Shown: positions 22,495-35,809 of the stretch, piece by piece
How positions within the stretch are numbered: the stretch's first letter is position 1
Layout of the letters: each line of letters begins with the position of its first letter
NCBI RefSeq assembly: GCF_019797845.1
Contig: NZ_CP081864.1
Location: 2,604,001 to 2,668,000, forward strand
Reading direction: 5' to 3'
Length of the DNA stretch: 64,000 nucleotides
Source of the DNA: Symbiopectobacterium purcellii
GTDB lineage: Bacteria > Pseudomonadota > Gammaproteobacteria > Enterobacterales > Enterobacteriaceae
Notes under the pieces: generated by a model
The model's input: only the letters and a program-made list of their open reading frames with translations
Told to the model about the DNA's origin: nothing
The model's database searches: none
Translations under genes and position numbers: made by a program

Positions 22495-23415
22495 ATGCGA
22501 CTAGATAAAATGGAGATCCGTTGGTTGAAACTATTCTGCATAATCGTGGAAAAACGCGGCGTTACCAACGCGCAAAATGCCACAGGTCTTAGTCAACCCG
22601 TTTTAAGTCATTATATTTCTCGCTTGGAGGACTCACTCGGCGTTGTACTTTGCGAGCGAGGTCGCGGTGGTTTTGCGCTTACCAGTGAAGGAGACGTTGT
22701 CTATCAAGAGGCAAAAGCCGTTACTGCAACCCTTGATGATTTTGCGAACCGCCTCGCGGCCATTAAGCAACAATTAATCGGCACAGTAAAAATTGGCTGT
22801 CTGGACAATACCGTCACGCATCCGAGCAACGTGATCTCTCACAGTATCAGGACACTTTATCAAAAAAGTGCAGACGCTAAGGTGATATTAACAATCGGTG
22901 ACTATGACACGCTTATGGAAAAGTTAATGAATGGCAGCATCGATGTCATGTTAAGCATATTGCCTGATGATATCCCCCCTGATGTATTCTTCCAGCCCGT
23001 ATTCATTGAACAGAGCTATTTTTATACGATAGCTGAAAACGCAAACCGTATTCAGCAAGAATGGCGCTCCGGTACACTGGACCCGGACATGCTTTTGATC
23101 GCAGGGCACGCACTCAATCAGATATCCAAACAATTAGGCCCCATCGCCAAGAAGGGCTTACAACACGTAGCCTGGCACCTCGAGAGCAGTTTATTGCTCC
23201 TATTAGCCGGCACCCATATTGGCTACTTACCCGATCACTACGCCGCATCCTGGGTAGAACAGGGTAAATTGACCGCTATTGCTCCTGACGAGTTAAACCT
23301 GACCAGCATCTTTTACCTGATTCGCAACGCCAGACAGCGCCTGAGCCCGGTAGCAGAAGCGTTATGGAACAATATCGTGGAGGCAGGAAAAAGCTCATTA
23401 GCCAACCTGACGTGA
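22495..23415 (+). CDS. LysR-family transcriptional regulator
   Basis: A 306-residue LysR-type regulator. The N-terminal winged helix-turn-helix (about residues 8-65) reads MEIRWLKLFCIIVEKRGVT followed by LSQPVLSHYISRLE and a GVVLCERGRGGFALT wing. The remainder is a periplasmic-binding-protein-like effector domain. It is divergent from the permease-DUF917-hydantoinase operon and very likely controls it in response to the transported compound or a metabolite. An in-frame ATG five codons downstream is an alternative start. Its stop lies three bases from the convergent ycaD stop, so the cassette is packed tightly against the housekeeping genes. Confidence 0.88.
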   Translation: MRLDKMEIRWLKLFCIIVEKRGVTNAQNATGLSQPVLSHYISRLEDSLGVVLCERGRGGFALTSEGDVVYQEAKAVTATLDDFANRLAAIKQQLIGTVKIGCLDNTVTHPSNVISHSIRTLYQKSADAKVILTIGDYDTLMEKLMNGSIDVMLSILPDDIPPDVFFQPVFIEQSYFYTIAENANRIQQEWRSGTLDPDMLLIAGHALNQISKQLGPIAKKGLQHVAWHLESSLLLLLAGTHIGYLPDHYAASWVEQGKLTAIAPDELNLTSIFYLIRNARQRLSPVAEALWNNIVEAGKSSLANLT

Positions 23416-23418
23416 CAT

Positions 23419-24567
23419 TTATGCCGCCAACGGTTTGGGATGGCGATCGCTTTTCTTCAGGAGCATGGCCAGATAAACCAACGATACAACGGCAATCAGC
23501 ACAAACAACACGCGATCGGAATAGGTTTGCATCAACGCTGCCGCCATACTGGGGCCAACAAGGCTGCCGACCGTGTAACTGAGCAGCAATGACTGGTTCA
23601 TCTCCACCAGTTCTTCATGACGTACCGTTTCGCACGCCCAGGACATTGCCACCGGATACAGAGTAAATCCGGCTCCGCCCAACAAAAACAGCGCGGGAGC
23701 CATCACCAGATGCCCAACACTCAGTAGTGCAACGCAGGCAACAATAACGGCAAACACCAGCACGCGTAGCACCAACAAGCGCCCATAGCGATCTGCCATG
23801 CGCCCCACCGGCCATTGGCCGACAATACCGGCACCGATCAGCAGCGCCATCCAATAACCCACGTCGGCATCGCTGGTGCCACTGTGGGAAAGATAAAGCG
23901 GCATCAGCCCATACAACGACCCCAGGATCACGCCGGAAATCACACAGCCATTGATGCCGAGACGCGCGCTGCGCTTACGCAGCATTTTCCCCACATGGAC
24001 CGGATGCTCCGGCTGCGTCAGACGCGGTAAACGGGTACACAGCAACGGTAATACGGCAAGCACAATCAGCATTACCATCCAGGGAATAACACTCGCTACA
24101 GCGGTTGGTAACAGGCCAACATAGATCTGGCCAACGACGCTTCCCAGATAATAGGCAACCATATAGGCTGCCAGCAATTGACCACGGTGGGAGGATGAGC
24201 CACTGCACAACAGCGCACTTTCCACGACAACCCATATCAGCGCGCAGCCTATGCCTGCGACAAAACGCCATACCAGCCAACTGATTACGTCCGTGGAAAA
24301 CATCAGCCCCAGCGTTGCCAGAGCAAACAGTAAAGCAGCAAGGTAGTAGCTGTGGTTAAACCCATGCCGGAGGATCAAACGCCCAGCCACCAGCGTCCCC
24401 AGTAAGTTACCCGCAAAATAGGATGACCCTACCACACCCACCTGCCACACGGAGGCATGCTGATAGTTAAGCCATAACGGAACCAGCGTATTTAGTACAG
24501 CGATACAAACCGTGAGCAGCATAAGGCCGCAGAGCAATAACAGCACTGGGCGAGAAAAAGCAGGCAT
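23419..24567 (-). CDS. ycaD: MFS family transporter YcaD
   Basis: A 382-residue major facilitator superfamily protein with twelve predicted membrane helices, colinear with E. coli YcaD, whose substrate is unknown. Conserved stretches include NTLVPLWL, the loop 2-3 motif following [25 protein letters not shown], the loop 8-9 [14 protein letters not shown] motif, and [15 protein letters not shown] choose the ATG at 24567 because it gives exactly the E. coli length; the longer frame would need TTG at 24594. No strong ribosome site precedes either. It is transcribed toward the LysR gene. Confidence 0.9.
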   Translation of the reverse strand: MPAFSRPVLLLLCGLMLLTVCIAVLNTLVPLWLNYQHASVWQVGVVGSSYFAGNLLGTLVAGRLILRHGFNHSYYLAALLFALATLGLMFSTDVISWLVWRFVAGIGCALIWVVVESALLCSGSSSHRGQLLAAYMVAYYLGSVVGQIYVGLLPTAVASVIPWMVMLIVLAVLPLLCTRLPRLTQPEHPVHVGKMLRKRSARLGINGCVISGVILGSLYGLMPLYLSHSGTSDADVGYWMALLIGAGIVGQWPVGRMADRYGRLLVLRVLVFAVIVACVALLSVGHLVMAPALFLLGGAGFTLYPVAMSWACETVRHEELVEMNQSLLLSYTVGSLVGPSMAAALMQTYSDRVLFVLIAVVSLVYLAMLLKKSDRHPKPLAA

Positions 24568-24686
24568 AGTCGGCGTGGGTAACCAATACAACAAGGAAGT
24601 GTGTGCGCATCATGCCACTGCGCGATTAAAAGTCAACGTGGGCAAACTCAGGCCGCACGTTTTGTGATAATGGGGTGCCATAATGC

Positions 24687-24711
24687 AAAAAGCGCCCCGA
24701 AAGGCGCTTTT
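24687..24711. terminator. Bidirectional terminator after serS
   Basis: AAAAAGCGCC (24687-24696) pairs with GGCGCTTTT (24703-24711) around a 6-base loop. It lies just past the serS stop on the minus strand and upstream of ycaD. Confidence 0.85.
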
Positions 24712-24732
24712 AACAACGGAGCAGCGGCATAT

Positions 24733-26040
<1,308 letters not shown>

Positions 26041-26125
26041 TTAATGTTTTTTGGTGAAATTTTACGTTGCGCGACACCCGTCGCGCGGTAGAAAAGAACC
26101 TTATAACCTTACCGCAACGCCTAGT

Positions 26126-27469
26126 TCAGCGGTAGCGTTTTGTCGGGCTATTTTGATCCTGTGCAGTCAACCAGGCCAGCTTTTCACCAATTTTGGCTTC
26201 CAGACCACGTGACGTTGGCAGATAGTAGCGCGTTTGCGCCATCGCTTGCGGGAAATAGTCCTCACCAGCCGCATAGGCATTGGGTTCATCATGGGCGTAG
26301 CGGTATTCCGCACCCAGCCCCATCTCTTTCATCAGTTTGGTGGGCGCATTGCGCAAATGCTCCGGCACATCGTAATCCGGTTTCTCTCGGGCATCCTGCA
26401 TCGCCGCTTTAAAGGCGGTGTAAACCGCATTACTCTTGGGCGCACAGGCCAGGTACACTATCGCTTGCGCAATAGCGCGCTCTCCTTCTGCCGGCCCCAC
26501 GCGGGTGAAGCAATCCCAGGCGGCGATCGCCACCTGCATTCCCCGCGGATCGGCATTGCCCACGTCCTCGGAGGCGATTGCCAACAGACGCCGTGCAACA
26601 TAGAGCGGATCGCCACCAGCGGTAATAATGCGTGCATACCAGTACAGGGCGGCATCAGGTGCCGATCCACGCACTGATTTATGCAATGCGGAAATCAGGT
26701 CATAGTAGCGGTCGCCTTTGTTATCAAAGCGCGCACTACGCTCGCCCGACACTTCGTGCAGCAATTCGGGCGTCAGCACCCGGTTGCCTTGCGCATCGAC
26801 CTCGGCCATATCCGCCATCATTTCCAGGCTGTTCAACGCGCGCCGCGCATCGCCATTCACCAGTTCTGCCAGCAATCGCTGCGTCTCTGGCGGCAATACG
26901 ATGTTCTGCCCGCCAAACCCGCGCGCGCTATCGGTCATTGCCTGCTGCAACACCTGTTCGATATCTTCGGCGGTGAGCGCCTTCAGCAAATAGACGCGCG
27001 CACGCGACAGCAGCGCCGAATTAAGCTCAAACGACGGGTTTTCGGTGGTTGCGCCAATGAAGGTGATGGTGCCGTCTTCAATGTGCGGCAGAAAGGCATC
27101 CTGCTGACTCTTGTTGAAGCGATGCACTTCATCCACAAACAGGATGGTGCGTCGCCCGGCATCGCGATTCTGCCGCGCACGTTCTATTGCTTCGCGAATC
27201 TCTTTAATGCCGGAAGTTACGGCAGAGATCCGCTCCACGTCGGCTTGTCCGTAGTGACCAATCAGTTCTGCCAGCGTGGTTTTTCCGGTACCGGGCGGCC
27301 CCCATAGAATCATGGAGTGTAACTGCCCCGCCTCAATCGCTCGCGGCAAGGGCTTACCGGCGCCAAGCAGATGCTGTTGACCGATATATTGCGCCAACGT
27401 AGCGGGCCGCATACGAGCGGCAAGCGGCTGAAAGCTATTGTCCGAAAAATCCAGTGACAGGTTACTCAC
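26126..27469 (-). CDS. rarA: Replication-associated recombination protein A (AAA+ ATPase)
   Basis: RarA (MgsA) is an AAA+ ATPase related to clamp loaders and to eukaryotic WRNIP1; it acts at stalled replication forks and duplex ends. The 447-residue protein has the Walker A GPPGTGKT around residues 57-64, Walker [16 protein letters not shown], sensor 1 [12 protein letters not shown], and the C-terminal tetramerisation domain. The stop of lolA and the rarA start are separated by only seven bases, so lolA-rarA are coupled, as in E. coli. Confidence 0.97.
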   Translation of the reverse strand: MSNLSLDFSDNSFQPLAARMRPATLAQYIGQQHLLGAGKPLPRAIEAGQLHSMILWGPPGTGKTTLAELIGHYGQADVERISAVTSGIKEIREAIERARQNRDAGRRTILFVDEVHRFNKSQQDAFLPHIEDGTITFIGATTENPSFELNSALLSRARVYLLKALTAEDIEQVLQQAMTDSARGFGGQNIVLPPETQRLLAELVNGDARRALNSLEMMADMAEVDAQGNRVLTPELLHEVSGERSARFDNKGDRYYDLISALHKSVRGSAPDAALYWYARIITAGGDPLYVARRLLAIASEDVGNADPRGMQVAIAAWDCFTRVGPAEGERAIAQAIVYLACAPKSNAVYTAFKAAMQDAREKPDYDVPEHLRNAPTKLMKEMGLGAEYRYAHDEPNAYAAGEDYFPQAMAQTRYYLPTSRGLEAKIGEKLAWLTAQDQNSPTKRYR

Positions 27470-27476
27470 GATGGCC

Positions 27477-28088
27477 TCACTGCCGTTGATCGTCCAGCGT
27501 CACGCCTTTCGGCGGCGTAAACGTGAACTTGCTGCTATCCACAGCACCGTTTTGCTGGTTTTGCAGGGTATAGCTGCTGCGTTGTCCATCCTGCTCCGTC
27601 GCGACAAAACTCTTGATGGTACCGCTGGCATTGACGTTGATAGCAAACTGTTTCAAATTGCCTTTGGCTGCTTTCGGCGTTAACTCAAAATCATCCCCTT
27701 GCTGGCGCACGTTATACTGACCCCATTCACTGGCATCGTTACGTGTGATAAGCATAAAGGGCGTATTGCCCGTGGCTTCCTTCAACCAGGTCGCTGTTAC
27801 CTGTTCGACGAACGGGTTATAGAACCACAGCGTCTTGCCATCAGAGATCAGCACGCTTTCATCCGGCGCAGTGGTTTTCCAGTTGAACAGATTTGGCCGC
27901 TTCAGCCAGAGCTCCCCCTGACCTTCCTGCACCGCAGTCCCTTCAGCACTAGTGACTTTTTGGGTGAACGTCGCGTGGAAGCTGTTCACTTTATTCAGTC
28001 GGCTTTGTAAATCGCTCGCCGCATCGGCATAAACCGCGCTGGACGTCATCCCGGCGATCAGCACGCCTGCCACTAAGCCTGTTCTCAT
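27477..28088 (-). CDS. lolA: Outer-membrane lipoprotein carrier LolA
   Basis: LolA is the periplasmic chaperone that carries lipoproteins from LolCDE to LolB at the outer membrane. The 203-residue precursor has a cleavable signal peptide of about 21 residues, ending at AVYA before [10 protein letters not shown], which is the mature N-terminus of the family. Lipid-binding hydrophobic residues and the [10 protein letters not shown] and [15 protein letters not shown] stretches are conserved. AAAGGATG precedes the ATG. It is followed by rarA and preceded by ftsK in the usual order. Lpp, encoded at 62.9 kb in this window, is one of its main clients. Confidence 0.97.
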   Translation of the reverse strand: MRTGLVAGVLIAGMTSSAVYADAASDLQSRLNKVNSFHATFTQKVTSAEGTAVQEGQGELWLKRPNLFNWKTTAPDESVLISDGKTLWFYNPFVEQVTATWLKEATGNTPFMLITRNDASEWGQYNVRQQGDDFELTPKAAKGNLKQFAINVNASGTIKSFVATEQDGQRSSYTLQNQQNGAVDSSKFTFTPPKGVTLDDQRQ

Positions 28089-28245
28089 TATTTACATCCT
28101 TTGCTGTCGATTCAAAAGACCGCCATCGCGGTCTGACTATCGTACTTTGCACCTGTCGTACTGCACGTCCTACTGCTCGCCGTGCTACCCATAACTATTG
28201 CCAGAGAATCACGCGATACGGTAGACGAATTGTCTGTAAATGGCA

Positions 28246-31200
28246 TCAGTCCATGGGGGGCGGTGCCAACACGTCTCGGTTGCCATTATGCCCCGGCGCA
28301 CTAACAATACCTTGCATTTCCATCTGTTCCACAATGCGTGCGGCACGATTGTAGCCGATGCGGAATTGACGTTGCACGCCAGAAATGGAGGCTCGCCGTT
28401 TTTCTACAACAAAGGCCACCGCCTGATCGAACAGCGGATCCAAATCTTCATCACCGCCAAATTCCAGATTACCGCCTTCGCCGTCATCGCTGGCACTGGT
28501 GATATTGTCAATGTACTGTGGACGTCCGCGCGCTTTCCAGTCCAGCACCACGGCATGAACTTCCTGATCGCGAAGGAATGCGCCGTGCACACGCACCGGA
28601 ATGGATGAGTTTGGCGCCATGTACAACATATCCCCCATCCCCAGCAGCGATTCTGCACCGCCCTGATCGAGGATGGTACGCGAATCAATCTTGCTCGACA
28701 CGGTAAAAGCGATACGCGTCGGGATGTTGGCCTTGATGAGGCCGGTGATAACATCCACAGAAGGCCGCTGCGTCGCCAACACCAGGTGGATACCAGCCGC
28801 GCGCGCTTTCTGTGCCAGGCGAGCGATCAGTTCCTCTACCTTTTTGCCAACCGCCATCATCAGATCGGCAAACTCATCCACCATCACCACGATAAAGGGC
28901 AATTTCTCCAGCACGGGTGGTGTGGTATCCATGCTGTCACCGGGTTTCCAGAACGGGTCAGGGATCGGACGCCCCATCGCTTCCGCTGCTTTCACCCGCT
29001 CGTTGTAGCCTTCCAGATTGCGCACGCCCAATGCCGACATCAGCTTATAGCGACGATCCATTTCACCAACGCACCAACGCAACGCATTCGCCGCATCCTT
29101 CATGTCGGTAACCACTTCGGTCAGCAAATGCGGGATACCTTCGTAGACCGACAGCTCCAGCATTTTCGGGTCGATCATGATAAAGCGCACATCTTGCGGC
29201 GTCGCCTTGTACAACATGCTGATGATCATGGTGTTCACACCGACAGATTTACCCGAACCGGTGGTCCCGGCCACCAGCAGATGGGGCATACGCGCCAGAT
29301 CGGCCACTACCGGTTGACCGGCAATGTCTTTACCCAGCACCACCGCCAGCGGCGACGGGTTATCACGAAAGGCCTTGCAATCGAGCACTTCGCGCAGGTG
29401 AACCGTGTGACGAAGTTTATTCGGCAGTTCCAGCCCGACATACGGTTTGCCGGGAATAACTTCCACCACGCGTACCGCCACAACCGACAGCGAACGCGCC
29501 AAGTCGCGCGACAGATTGGAGATGCGCGCAGCTTTAACGCCGGGGGCCAAATCCAGCTCAAAACGCGTTATCACAGGCCCTGCATCGTAACCCACCACGC
29601 TGGCAGTGACACGATAGTCCGCCAGACGCGCTTCAATCAGACGCGCCGTTTGTTCAAGCTCGAAATGGTCAACCGGTACTTCGCTTTCCGGTGGTGCCGT
29701 GAGCAGCTCCAACGTCGGCAGCGGTGTAGTTGGCTTTTGCAAAGGCTGATCGTTACGCATCAAGAACGGGTGTATCAGGCTATCCATCAATGACGGCGCA
29801 GCATCGTTTTCTGCCTCATCAGCATACGATGAGTGCACCTCATGCTGGGGCTCTGTCACCGGATGTACCGGTGTTGCCGGGCTCTCATCCTCATCAACTG
29901 CCGCACGCCATGTCGGCGATGGAGGCTCAGAGGCCGGTTCAGATTCAATGACATCCGCAGGCGATAAGGTAAACAGCGGCGCTTTGGGCGACTCATCGAC
30001 CAAATCGTTAAACGGTGAGAAAGAGAAAGCAGGTTCATCCGCATCGGCATCCGCAGTGACACCGGCGATAAATGCTGCCGCCGCACTGACTGAGCCCGCC
30101 TCTTTTGTGCCTACGGGCTCGACAACCGGCGTTACGTTCGGGCTTTCTGGGTGTGCGCTGGCGTCATAACGCGCCTGTTGCTGCTGAGCAAACGCCTGCG
30201 CTAATTGGGCCTGCAACAGCGCCTCTTCATCCTGCTCGCGTTCGGCATAATCCTCACCGTAGCGCTGTTCTTGTTGCTCCAGATAAGCCTGACGCAAGGC
30301 AGCCTCTTGAGCGACCCCATCATCGTCAGCATCGTCGGGCGCAACCCTTTCGATCGTTTCAGGCTGGAACTGTACCTGCCGTTGCGCTTCCCGTTCTTGC
30401 TCTTCTGCCTGACGCTGCGATGGCAACTTGATGCCATAAGAGGCCAGTTCACGCCGGGTAGGAATACGCACCGGATTCGGACGCGGCAATTCTGGACCCA
30501 TGCCCTGTTTCACCTGAGGATTATCCTCCCCAGCGGCCGTAAAGGCAGGCATAAAGGGCACCGCATCGCTAGACACTGGCGTGACCGCTGCCACGGTGGG
30601 TACACCCAGTTCATGCATCGCGCCCAACGGCGGCGTGCGATCGCGATCGGGTACCCCCAAGGGCGAAAAGACAGGTAACGCGCTATTTTCCGGCACAGCA
30701 GCCTGTGGCAACTCAAACGCGTAAAGCGGCGGCAGTGAATCCTGCGCAACGGGATCAGGGCTGACGACCGTTGCTGGCGTGACCAGATTGGCTGCGCTGG
30801 GCGAACCCGCTGGATCTGGCATCGTGTCGACCGCAGTCGATTTCTGCATCGGTGCGAGCGGCTCCGTTGGGTCAGTAACGCTCAACGTACTGTTTTGCGC
30901 TATGTCATCCGGTGCACGCTCACGTGCAGCCGGTGCCAACAATATATCATCCGCCTCTACGTCTTCTGCTGTTGCCTGCGTTGACGCAGTTAGCGTATCG
31001 GGTTGTTCACCCTCGCGATCCAGAGCGTCTTGTGAATCGTCTTCCTCATCACGGTAGCGATCTTCTGCGCGCGAACGGTTAGAGAAGAACGTCAGGCAGC
31101 CTAACACCGCTCCGCCGATTTTTTCCGCAATGGTCAGCCATGACCAGCCGGTAAACAGCGTCAAGCCTGCCGCCCACACGCAGAGCAGAATCAACGTGGC

Positions 31201-31686
31201 ACCCATACTGTTGAAGCGCGGCACCATCGAACTGCTCAGCAAACTGCCCAGCACGCCGCCAGAGGCGAAATAGTAGAGATCGTCCACATTGAGCGCGGCG
31301 AGACCACAGGAAGTGAGGATCAGCGCCAAGGTACCAATCAGGCGCAAAGAGAGGGTAAACAGATCAACATCGCTCTGATTATCGCGCTGGCGAAAAGCGA
31401 CCCAGCACAGCGACAACATGATCGGCGGAATGGCATAGGCCAGAACGCCAAAGATGAAAAACAGGGTATCCGCCAGCCAAGCGCCGACGCCACCGCCCAG
31501 ATTATGAATGGGCTCGTGCCAGGCCGTTTGTGACCAGCTCGGGTCAGACGGGCTGAAACTTAACAGCGCTACGCTCAAATAAACGGCAAATAGCGCGACA
31601 ACGATTAAAATCGCTTCCAATAAACGACGGCTGCCGCTGAGTTTGTTCAGCGCCACGTCTTTGTCTTCGGTGTATTCCTGGCTCAA
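28246..31686 (-). CDS. ftsK: DNA translocase FtsK
   Basis: FtsK anchors at the division septum and pumps the chromosome terminus so that XerCD can resolve dimers at dif. The 1146-residue protein has four N-terminal membrane helices (about 20-190), a long acidic and proline/glutamine-rich linker, then the RecA-like motor with Walker [11 protein letters not shown] and Walker [13 protein letters not shown], and the C-terminal winged-helix gamma domain that reads KOPS. It is shorter than E. coli FtsK (1329 residues), mostly in the variable linker. The start is TTG with GGAGAG upstream, as in E. coli. It lies between lrp and lolA. Confidence 0.97.
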   Translation of the reverse strand: MSQEYTEDKDVALNKLSGSRRLLEAILIVVALFAVYLSVALLSFSPSDPSWSQTAWHEPIHNLGGGVGAWLADTLFFIFGVLAYAIPPIMLSLCWVAFRQRDNQSDVDLFTLSLRLIGTLALILTSCGLAALNVDDLYYFASGGVLGSLLSSSMVPRFNSMGATLILLCVWAAGLTLFTGWSWLTIAEKIGGAVLGCLTFFSNRSRAEDRYRDEEDDSQDALDREGEQPDTLTASTQATAEDVEADDILLAPAARERAPDDIAQNSTLSVTDPTEPLAPMQKSTAVDTMPDPAGSPSAANLVTPATVVSPDPVAQDSLPPLYAFELPQAAVPENSALPVFSPLGVPDRDRTPPLGAMHELGVPTVAAVTPVSSDAVPFMPAFTAAGEDNPQVKQGMGPELPRPNPVRIPTRRELASYGIKLPSQRQAEEQEREAQRQVQFQPETIERVAPDDADDDGVAQEAALRQAYLEQQEQRYGEDYAEREQDEEALLQAQLAQAFAQQQQARYDASAHPESPNVTPVVEPVGTKEAGSVSAAAAFIAGVTADADADEPAFSFSPFNDLVDESPKAPLFTLSPADVIESEPASEPPSPTWRAAVDEDESPATPVHPVTEPQHEVHSSYADEAENDAAPSLMDSLIHPFLMRNDQPLQKPTTPLPTLELLTAPPESEVPVDHFELEQTARLIEARLADYRVTASVVGYDAGPVITRFELDLAPGVKAARISNLSRDLARSLSVVAVRVVEVIPGKPYVGLELPNKLRHTVHLREVLDCKAFRDNPSPLAVVLGKDIAGQPVVADLARMPHLLVAGTTGSGKSVGVNTMIISMLYKATPQDVRFIMIDPKMLELSVYEGIPHLLTEVVTDMKDAANALRWCVGEMDRRYKLMSALGVRNLEGYNERVKAAEAMGRPIPDPFWKPGDSMDTTPPVLEKLPFIVVMVDEFADLMMAVGKKVEELIARLAQKARAAGIHLVLATQRPSVDVITGLIKANIPTRIAFTVSSKIDSRTILDQGGAESLLGMGDMLYMAPNSSIPVRVHGAFLRDQEVHAVVLDWKARGRPQYIDNITSASDDGEGGNLEFGGDEDLDPLFDQAVAFVVEKRRASISGVQRQFRIGYNRAARIVEQMEMQGIVSAPGHNGNRDVLAPPPMD

Positions 31687-31748
31687 GCGTCTCTCCAGGG
31701 GTCCTGTTCATGTTCATGACAAAACGCCGAGGCGAACTCGGCGCTGTG

Positions 31749-31765
31749 ACTGTATATATTCACAT
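31749..31765 (-). promoter_or_regulatory. LexA-box-like site upstream of ftsK
   Basis: ACTGTATATATTCACAT resembles the SOS consensus CTG-N10-CAG, with one perfect half (CTGTATATA) and a CAT in place of CAG. It lies about 63-80 bases upstream of ftsK. E. coli ftsK is SOS-inducible, which makes the match plausible. It could also be just an AT-rich promoter element. Confidence 0.4.
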
Positions 31766-31803
31766 GAGTGTAGCTGAAATTAGCGGGCTTTGCACCCCTG
31801 CGT

Positions 31804-32298
31804 TTAGCGCGTTCTGATCACCAGACGATTGCTCTGTTTTACTTCTTCCATCACCACATAGGTACGGGTATCGTTCACACCCGGCAAGCGCAGCAAGGTT
31901 TCACCCAGCAACTTACGGTATGCGGACATATCCGGCACGCGTGTTTTCAGCAGATAGTCGAAATCCCCGGAGACCAAATGGCACTCCTGAATTTCTTCCA
32001 GTTTCTGCACAGCGGTGTTGAACTGCTCAAAAACATCAGGCGCACCGCGGTTCAGGGTAATCTCCACAAACACCAGCAGTGAAGCGTCGAGGTAATGCGG
32101 GTTCAGCAATGCGGTATAGCCATTGATAAAGCCCTGACGCTCCAGGCGGCGCACGCGTTCCAGACACGGTGTAGGTGAAAGCCCTACACGCTTGGAAAGT
32201 TCAACGTTAGAGATTCGGCCGTCTTTTTGTAGTTCATTCAGGATATTGCGATCGATGCGATCAAGATCTTTTCCCGGTCGTTTTTTCGTGTCTACCAT
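31804..32298 (-). CDS. lrp: Leucine-responsive regulatory protein
   Basis: Lrp is a global feast/famine regulator that wraps DNA as octamers or hexadecamers. The 164-residue protein matches E. coli Lrp in length. It has the N-terminal helix-turn-helix (ILNELQKDGRISNVELSKRVGLSPTPCLERVRRLE) and the C-terminal AsnC ligand domain with the conserved GDFDYLLK strand and LPGVNDTRTYVVMEEVK. It lies upstream of ftsK and divergent from trxB, the standard order. A long leader precedes it. Confidence 0.98.
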   Translation of the reverse strand: MVDTKKRPGKDLDRIDRNILNELQKDGRISNVELSKRVGLSPTPCLERVRRLERQGFINGYTALLNPHYLDASLLVFVEITLNRGAPDVFEQFNTAVQKLEEIQECHLVSGDFDYLLKTRVPDMSAYRKLLGETLLRLPGVNDTRTYVVMEEVKQSNRLVIRTR

Positions 32299-33806
<1,508 letters not shown>

Positions 33807-33820
33807 TCTGCTGCCCTCCT

Positions 33821-33861
33821 CCCCTTATTCAGATCGTCCCCCCTGAATAAGGGGATTTTTT
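33821..33861 (+). terminator. Strong terminator after trxB
   Basis: CCCCTTATTCAG (33821-33832) pairs perfectly with CTGAATAAGGGG (33843-33854), followed by ATTTTTTT. Confidence 0.9.
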
Positions 33862-34044
33862 TGGCTCCCTTTTTGGGAAAATTGATCTCTCCCCGCTTTT
33901 TCTCCCTGCTTTTGGTTTGCACCTGCACTTTAGCGCGGTAACATGAGGCCACGCTGAATACCCACCTGCTTTTTGTTAGATAACAGTTACATAAAGGTTG
34001 GATTTTTGGGTGTTCCCCCTCTTTATAGCGCAGCCCGGTACTCT

Positions 34045-35808
34045 ATGAAACAGACTCGACAGCAACAACTTGCACGCTGGCTAAAACAACAGAGCAAACT
34101 GGCACAACGCTGGCTCCGCCTCTCTTTACTGCTGGGGATGGTAAGCGGCCTTCTGATCGTGGCACAGGCATGGGTGTTGGCAACATTGCTCCACGCCTTG
34201 ATTATTGAACACCAACCCCGTCAGACACTCGTCAGTGCGTTTATGCTGCTGATTGGTTTGTTCGCCGCACGCGCGCTTACTCACTTTCTGCGCGAGCAGG
34301 TAGGCTTTCGCTGTGGCGAGGCGGTGCGGCGACAAATTCGCCATCAGGTGCTAGAAAAATTACAGCGACTGGGCCCTGCCTGGGTACTGGGAAAACCGGC
34401 TGGCAGTTGGGCAACGCTGATTGTAGAACAAGTCGAAGACATGCAGGATTACTATGCGCGCTATCTGCCACAAATGTATCTTGCAGCCTTGATTCCCCTG
34501 CTGATTCTGGCCGCCGTGTTTCCCATCAACTGGGCGGCGGCGCTCATTTTGCTGGTTACTGCCCCGCTGATCCCGCTGTTTATGGCGCTGGTCGGTATGG
34601 GGGCCGCCGATGCCAACCGCCGCAACTTTCTGGCACTGGCACGACTGAGCGGCCACTTTCTCGATCGGTTGCGCGGCATGGAAACGTTGCGACTGTTCCA
34701 TCGCGGCGCGGCCGAAGTGGATGACATTCGTCGGGCATCGGAAGATTTTCGCAGTCGCACCATGGAAGTGTTGCGCATGGCGTTTCTTTCCTCCGGCGTA
34801 CTGGAGTTTTTTGCGTCTATCTCCATCGCGGTGGTCGCGGTCTATTTCGGCTTTTCTTACCTTGGCGAGCTGAATTTCGGCCATTATGGCACCGGCGTCA
34901 CCCTGTTTGCTGGCTTTCTGGTCTTGATTCTCGCTCCCGAATTTTTCCAGCCGTTGCGCGATCTGGGCACGTTTTATCACGCGAAAGCACAGGCCGTCGG
35001 TGCAGCAGAATCGCTGGTAAGCTTTCTGACTGCTGAAGTGGAGGAAGTCGGACTCGGCACACAACCTTTTGACGCAACAACCATTGCCATTCGGGCGGAC
35101 CAACTAGTGGTGTTGTCGCCCACTGGCGCGGCGTTAACTGAGCCACTGACCTTTACGCTCGAACCGGGACAGCGGGTGGCGCTGGTCGGCGTCAGCGGTG
35201 CCGGAAAAAGTTCGCTGCTTAACGTACTGCTCGGTTTTTTACCCTATCGTGGCTCGCTGTGTATCAACGGGCAGGAACTGCATTCACTGGATGCCACCGC
35301 ATGGCGTAAACACATCAGTTGGTTAGGGCAAAATCCACACTTACCGGAAGAAACGCTGCGCAGCAATATTCTGTTGGGAAACCCGCAAGCCACTGAGAAC
35401 GCATTGCAACAGGCGGTAGAACAGGCTTACGTGCACGAGTTTCTTCCCCAGTTGCCGCAGGGGCTTGATACCGTGGTGGGCGATGGCGCAGCGCGACTCT
35501 CTGTTGGACAAGCGCAGCGCGTTGCCGTTGCGCGGACATTATTAAAGCACTCGCAGTTGCTTCTGCTGGATGAACCAACGGCCAGTCTGGATTCACACAG
35601 TGAACAGCGCGTGATGCACGCCTTGGAAAACGCCACACGCCAGCAAGCCACCTTGCTGGTGACGCATCGTCTTGATGACACCCGCCATTACGATTGCATA
35701 TGGGTGATGGAGAAAGGACAACTGGCGCAGCAAGGTGACTACGACACGCTACGTCAACAGTCAGGGCCATTTGCTGACCTTCTGGCACAGCGTCAGGGAG
35801 CTTACTAA
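34045..35808 (+). CDS. cydD: ABC exporter of cysteine/glutathione, CydD half
   Basis: CydD and CydC form a heterodimeric inner-membrane ABC exporter for glutathione and cysteine that is needed for cytochrome bd assembly and periplasmic redox balance. From the ATG at 34045 the product has 587 residues. It has six membrane helices, the shared GMGAADANRRNFLALARLSGHFLDRLRGMETL coupling region, Walker A GVSGAGKSS, signature LSVGQAQR and Walker B LLLLDEPTAS. The frame is open 24 codons further upstream, but only MKQTRQQ matches the family start. The stop is one base before the cydC ATG. Confidence 0.96.
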   Translation: MKQTRQQQLARWLKQQSKLAQRWLRLSLLLGMVSGLLIVAQAWVLATLLHALIIEHQPRQTLVSAFMLLIGLFAARALTHFLREQVGFRCGEAVRRQIRHQVLEKLQRLGPAWVLGKPAGSWATLIVEQVEDMQDYYARYLPQMYLAALIPLLILAAVFPINWAAALILLVTAPLIPLFMALVGMGAADANRRNFLALARLSGHFLDRLRGMETLRLFHRGAAEVDDIRRASEDFRSRTMEVLRMAFLSSGVLEFFASISIAVVAVYFGFSYLGELNFGHYGTGVTLFAGFLVLILAPEFFQPLRDLGTFYHAKAQAVGAAESLVSFLTAEVEEVGLGTQPFDATTIAIRADQLVVLSPTGAALTEPLTFTLEPGQRVALVGVSGAGKSSLLNVLLGFLPYRGSLCINGQELHSLDATAWRKHISWLGQNPHLPEETLRSNILLGNPQATENALQQAVEQAYVHEFLPQLPQGLDTVVGDGAARLSVGQAQRVAVARTLLKHSQLLLLDEPTASLDSHSEQRVMHALENATRQQATLLVTHRLDDTRHYDCIWVMEKGQLAQQGDYDTLRQQSGPFADLLAQRQGAY

Positions 35809-35809
35809 T

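Noticed and set aside
28786..29793. A 335-codon plus-strand open frame inside ftsK
   Set aside because: Histidine/arginine-rich shadow translation of the FtsK motor; no start context or family support.
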